Source of the DNA: Aquirhabdus sp.
GTDB taxonomy: Bacteria > Pseudomonadota > Gammaproteobacteria > Pseudomonadales > Moraxellaceae
Direction of reading: 5' to 3'
NCBI GenBank assembly: GCA_030152425.1
Contig: JASLJP010000010.1
Location: 1 to 5,434 of the forward strand
Length of the DNA stretch: 5,434 bases
Every line of letters begins with the position of its first letter. The stretch's first letter is position 1. Made by a program: the position numbers and the translations under genes. The notes under the pieces are model-generated. The model was not told where the DNA came from and did not search any database. It worked only from the letters and a program-made list of their open reading frames with translations. Shown in pieces: positions 5,373 to 5,434 of this stretch.

Positions 5373-5434
5373 TTAGGCCAAAAACAATGACGCGAGATGC
5401 GGGTTCAGCCATTTGTTGTTCGGATCTAACTGGC
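5373..5434 (-). CDS. Probable FAD-linked oxidoreductase, C-terminal end (partial)
   Basis: Only the last 19 codons and TAA stop are visible, reading QLDPNNKWLNPHLASLFLA. The D-P-x-x-x-(W/F)-L-N-P/A-x-L pattern is the usual ending of FAD-linked sugar-lactone oxidases (L-gulonolactone/D-arabinono-1,4-lactone oxidase family). The link is supported by known pairing of such oxidases with amino acid deaminase/aldolase-type PLP proteins, and by the 24-nt spacing to the next gene with its ribosome site between. The FAD-binding domain lies outside the window, so the identity rests on a short tail and on context. Confidence 0.6.
   Translation of the reverse strand, partial: QLDPNNKWLNPHLASLFLA

Noticed and set aside
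4981..5412. Minus-strand 143-codon frame overlapping the PLP enzyme start
   Set aside because: It is in a different frame from both the enzyme and the FAD-linked C-terminus. The two real frames carry family motifs and a spaced ribosome site.
1..5434. Mobile element, CRISPR, toxin-antitoxin or defence system
   Set aside because: No transposase, integrase, spaced direct repeats or paired small toxin/antitoxin frames were found; all supported genes are housekeeping or conserved families.

Overview
The window reads as ordinary chromosome of a gammaproteobacterium, most likely a Moraxellaceae member close to Acinetobacter. The phosphoglycerate kinase strongly resembles Acinetobacter Pgk (opening with a ...MTDLDL...LIREDLNVPV pattern and carrying AGSKVSTKLDVL). 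The Pgk/aldolase pair, the UPF0149 protein and the short rho-independent terminators fit the same group. Base composition looks balanced (roughly half G+C by eye), somewhat higher than typical Acinetobacter, so a related genus is possible. The taxonomic assignment is inference from remembered family patterns, not from a search.

Layout: almost everything is on the minus strand; one gene is on the plus strand. Positions 1-334 hold the N-terminal 111 residues of class II fructose-bisphosphate aldolase. Positions 557-859 encode a small, very alanine-rich lipoprotein with its own terminator (481-509). Positions 1030-2226 encode phosphoglycerate kinase. Divergent from pgk, at 2405-2938 (plus), lies a three-helix DUF421/YetF-type membrane protein. 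It converges on a UPF0149 (YecA/YgfB-like) protein at 2978-3511, and a 28-bp perfect palindrome at 2921-2948 sits between and partly inside the DUF421 gene. Next come a 67-residue acidic protein at 3699-3902 with a textbook Shine-Dalgarno and terminator, a roughly 276-bp intergenic region with several inverted repeats, a fold-type III PLP enzyme of the amino acid deaminase/aldolase (DSD1-like) group at 4179-5348, and the last 19 residues of a probable FAD-linked oxidoreductase at 5373-5434.

Functionally, pgk and fba supply adjacent parts of lower glycolysis/gluconeogenesis and lie in the same direction with the lipoprotein gene between them. The PLP enzyme and the FAD-linked enzyme form a second unit, 24 nt apart. 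The remaining genes are conserved proteins of poorly known role.

No tRNA, rRNA, CRISPR array, insertion sequence or phage gene was seen. I do not see a convincing new biological system here; the most interesting items are modest: the palindrome overlapping a stop codon, the lipoprotein between two glycolytic genes, and the PLP/FAD enzyme couplet.
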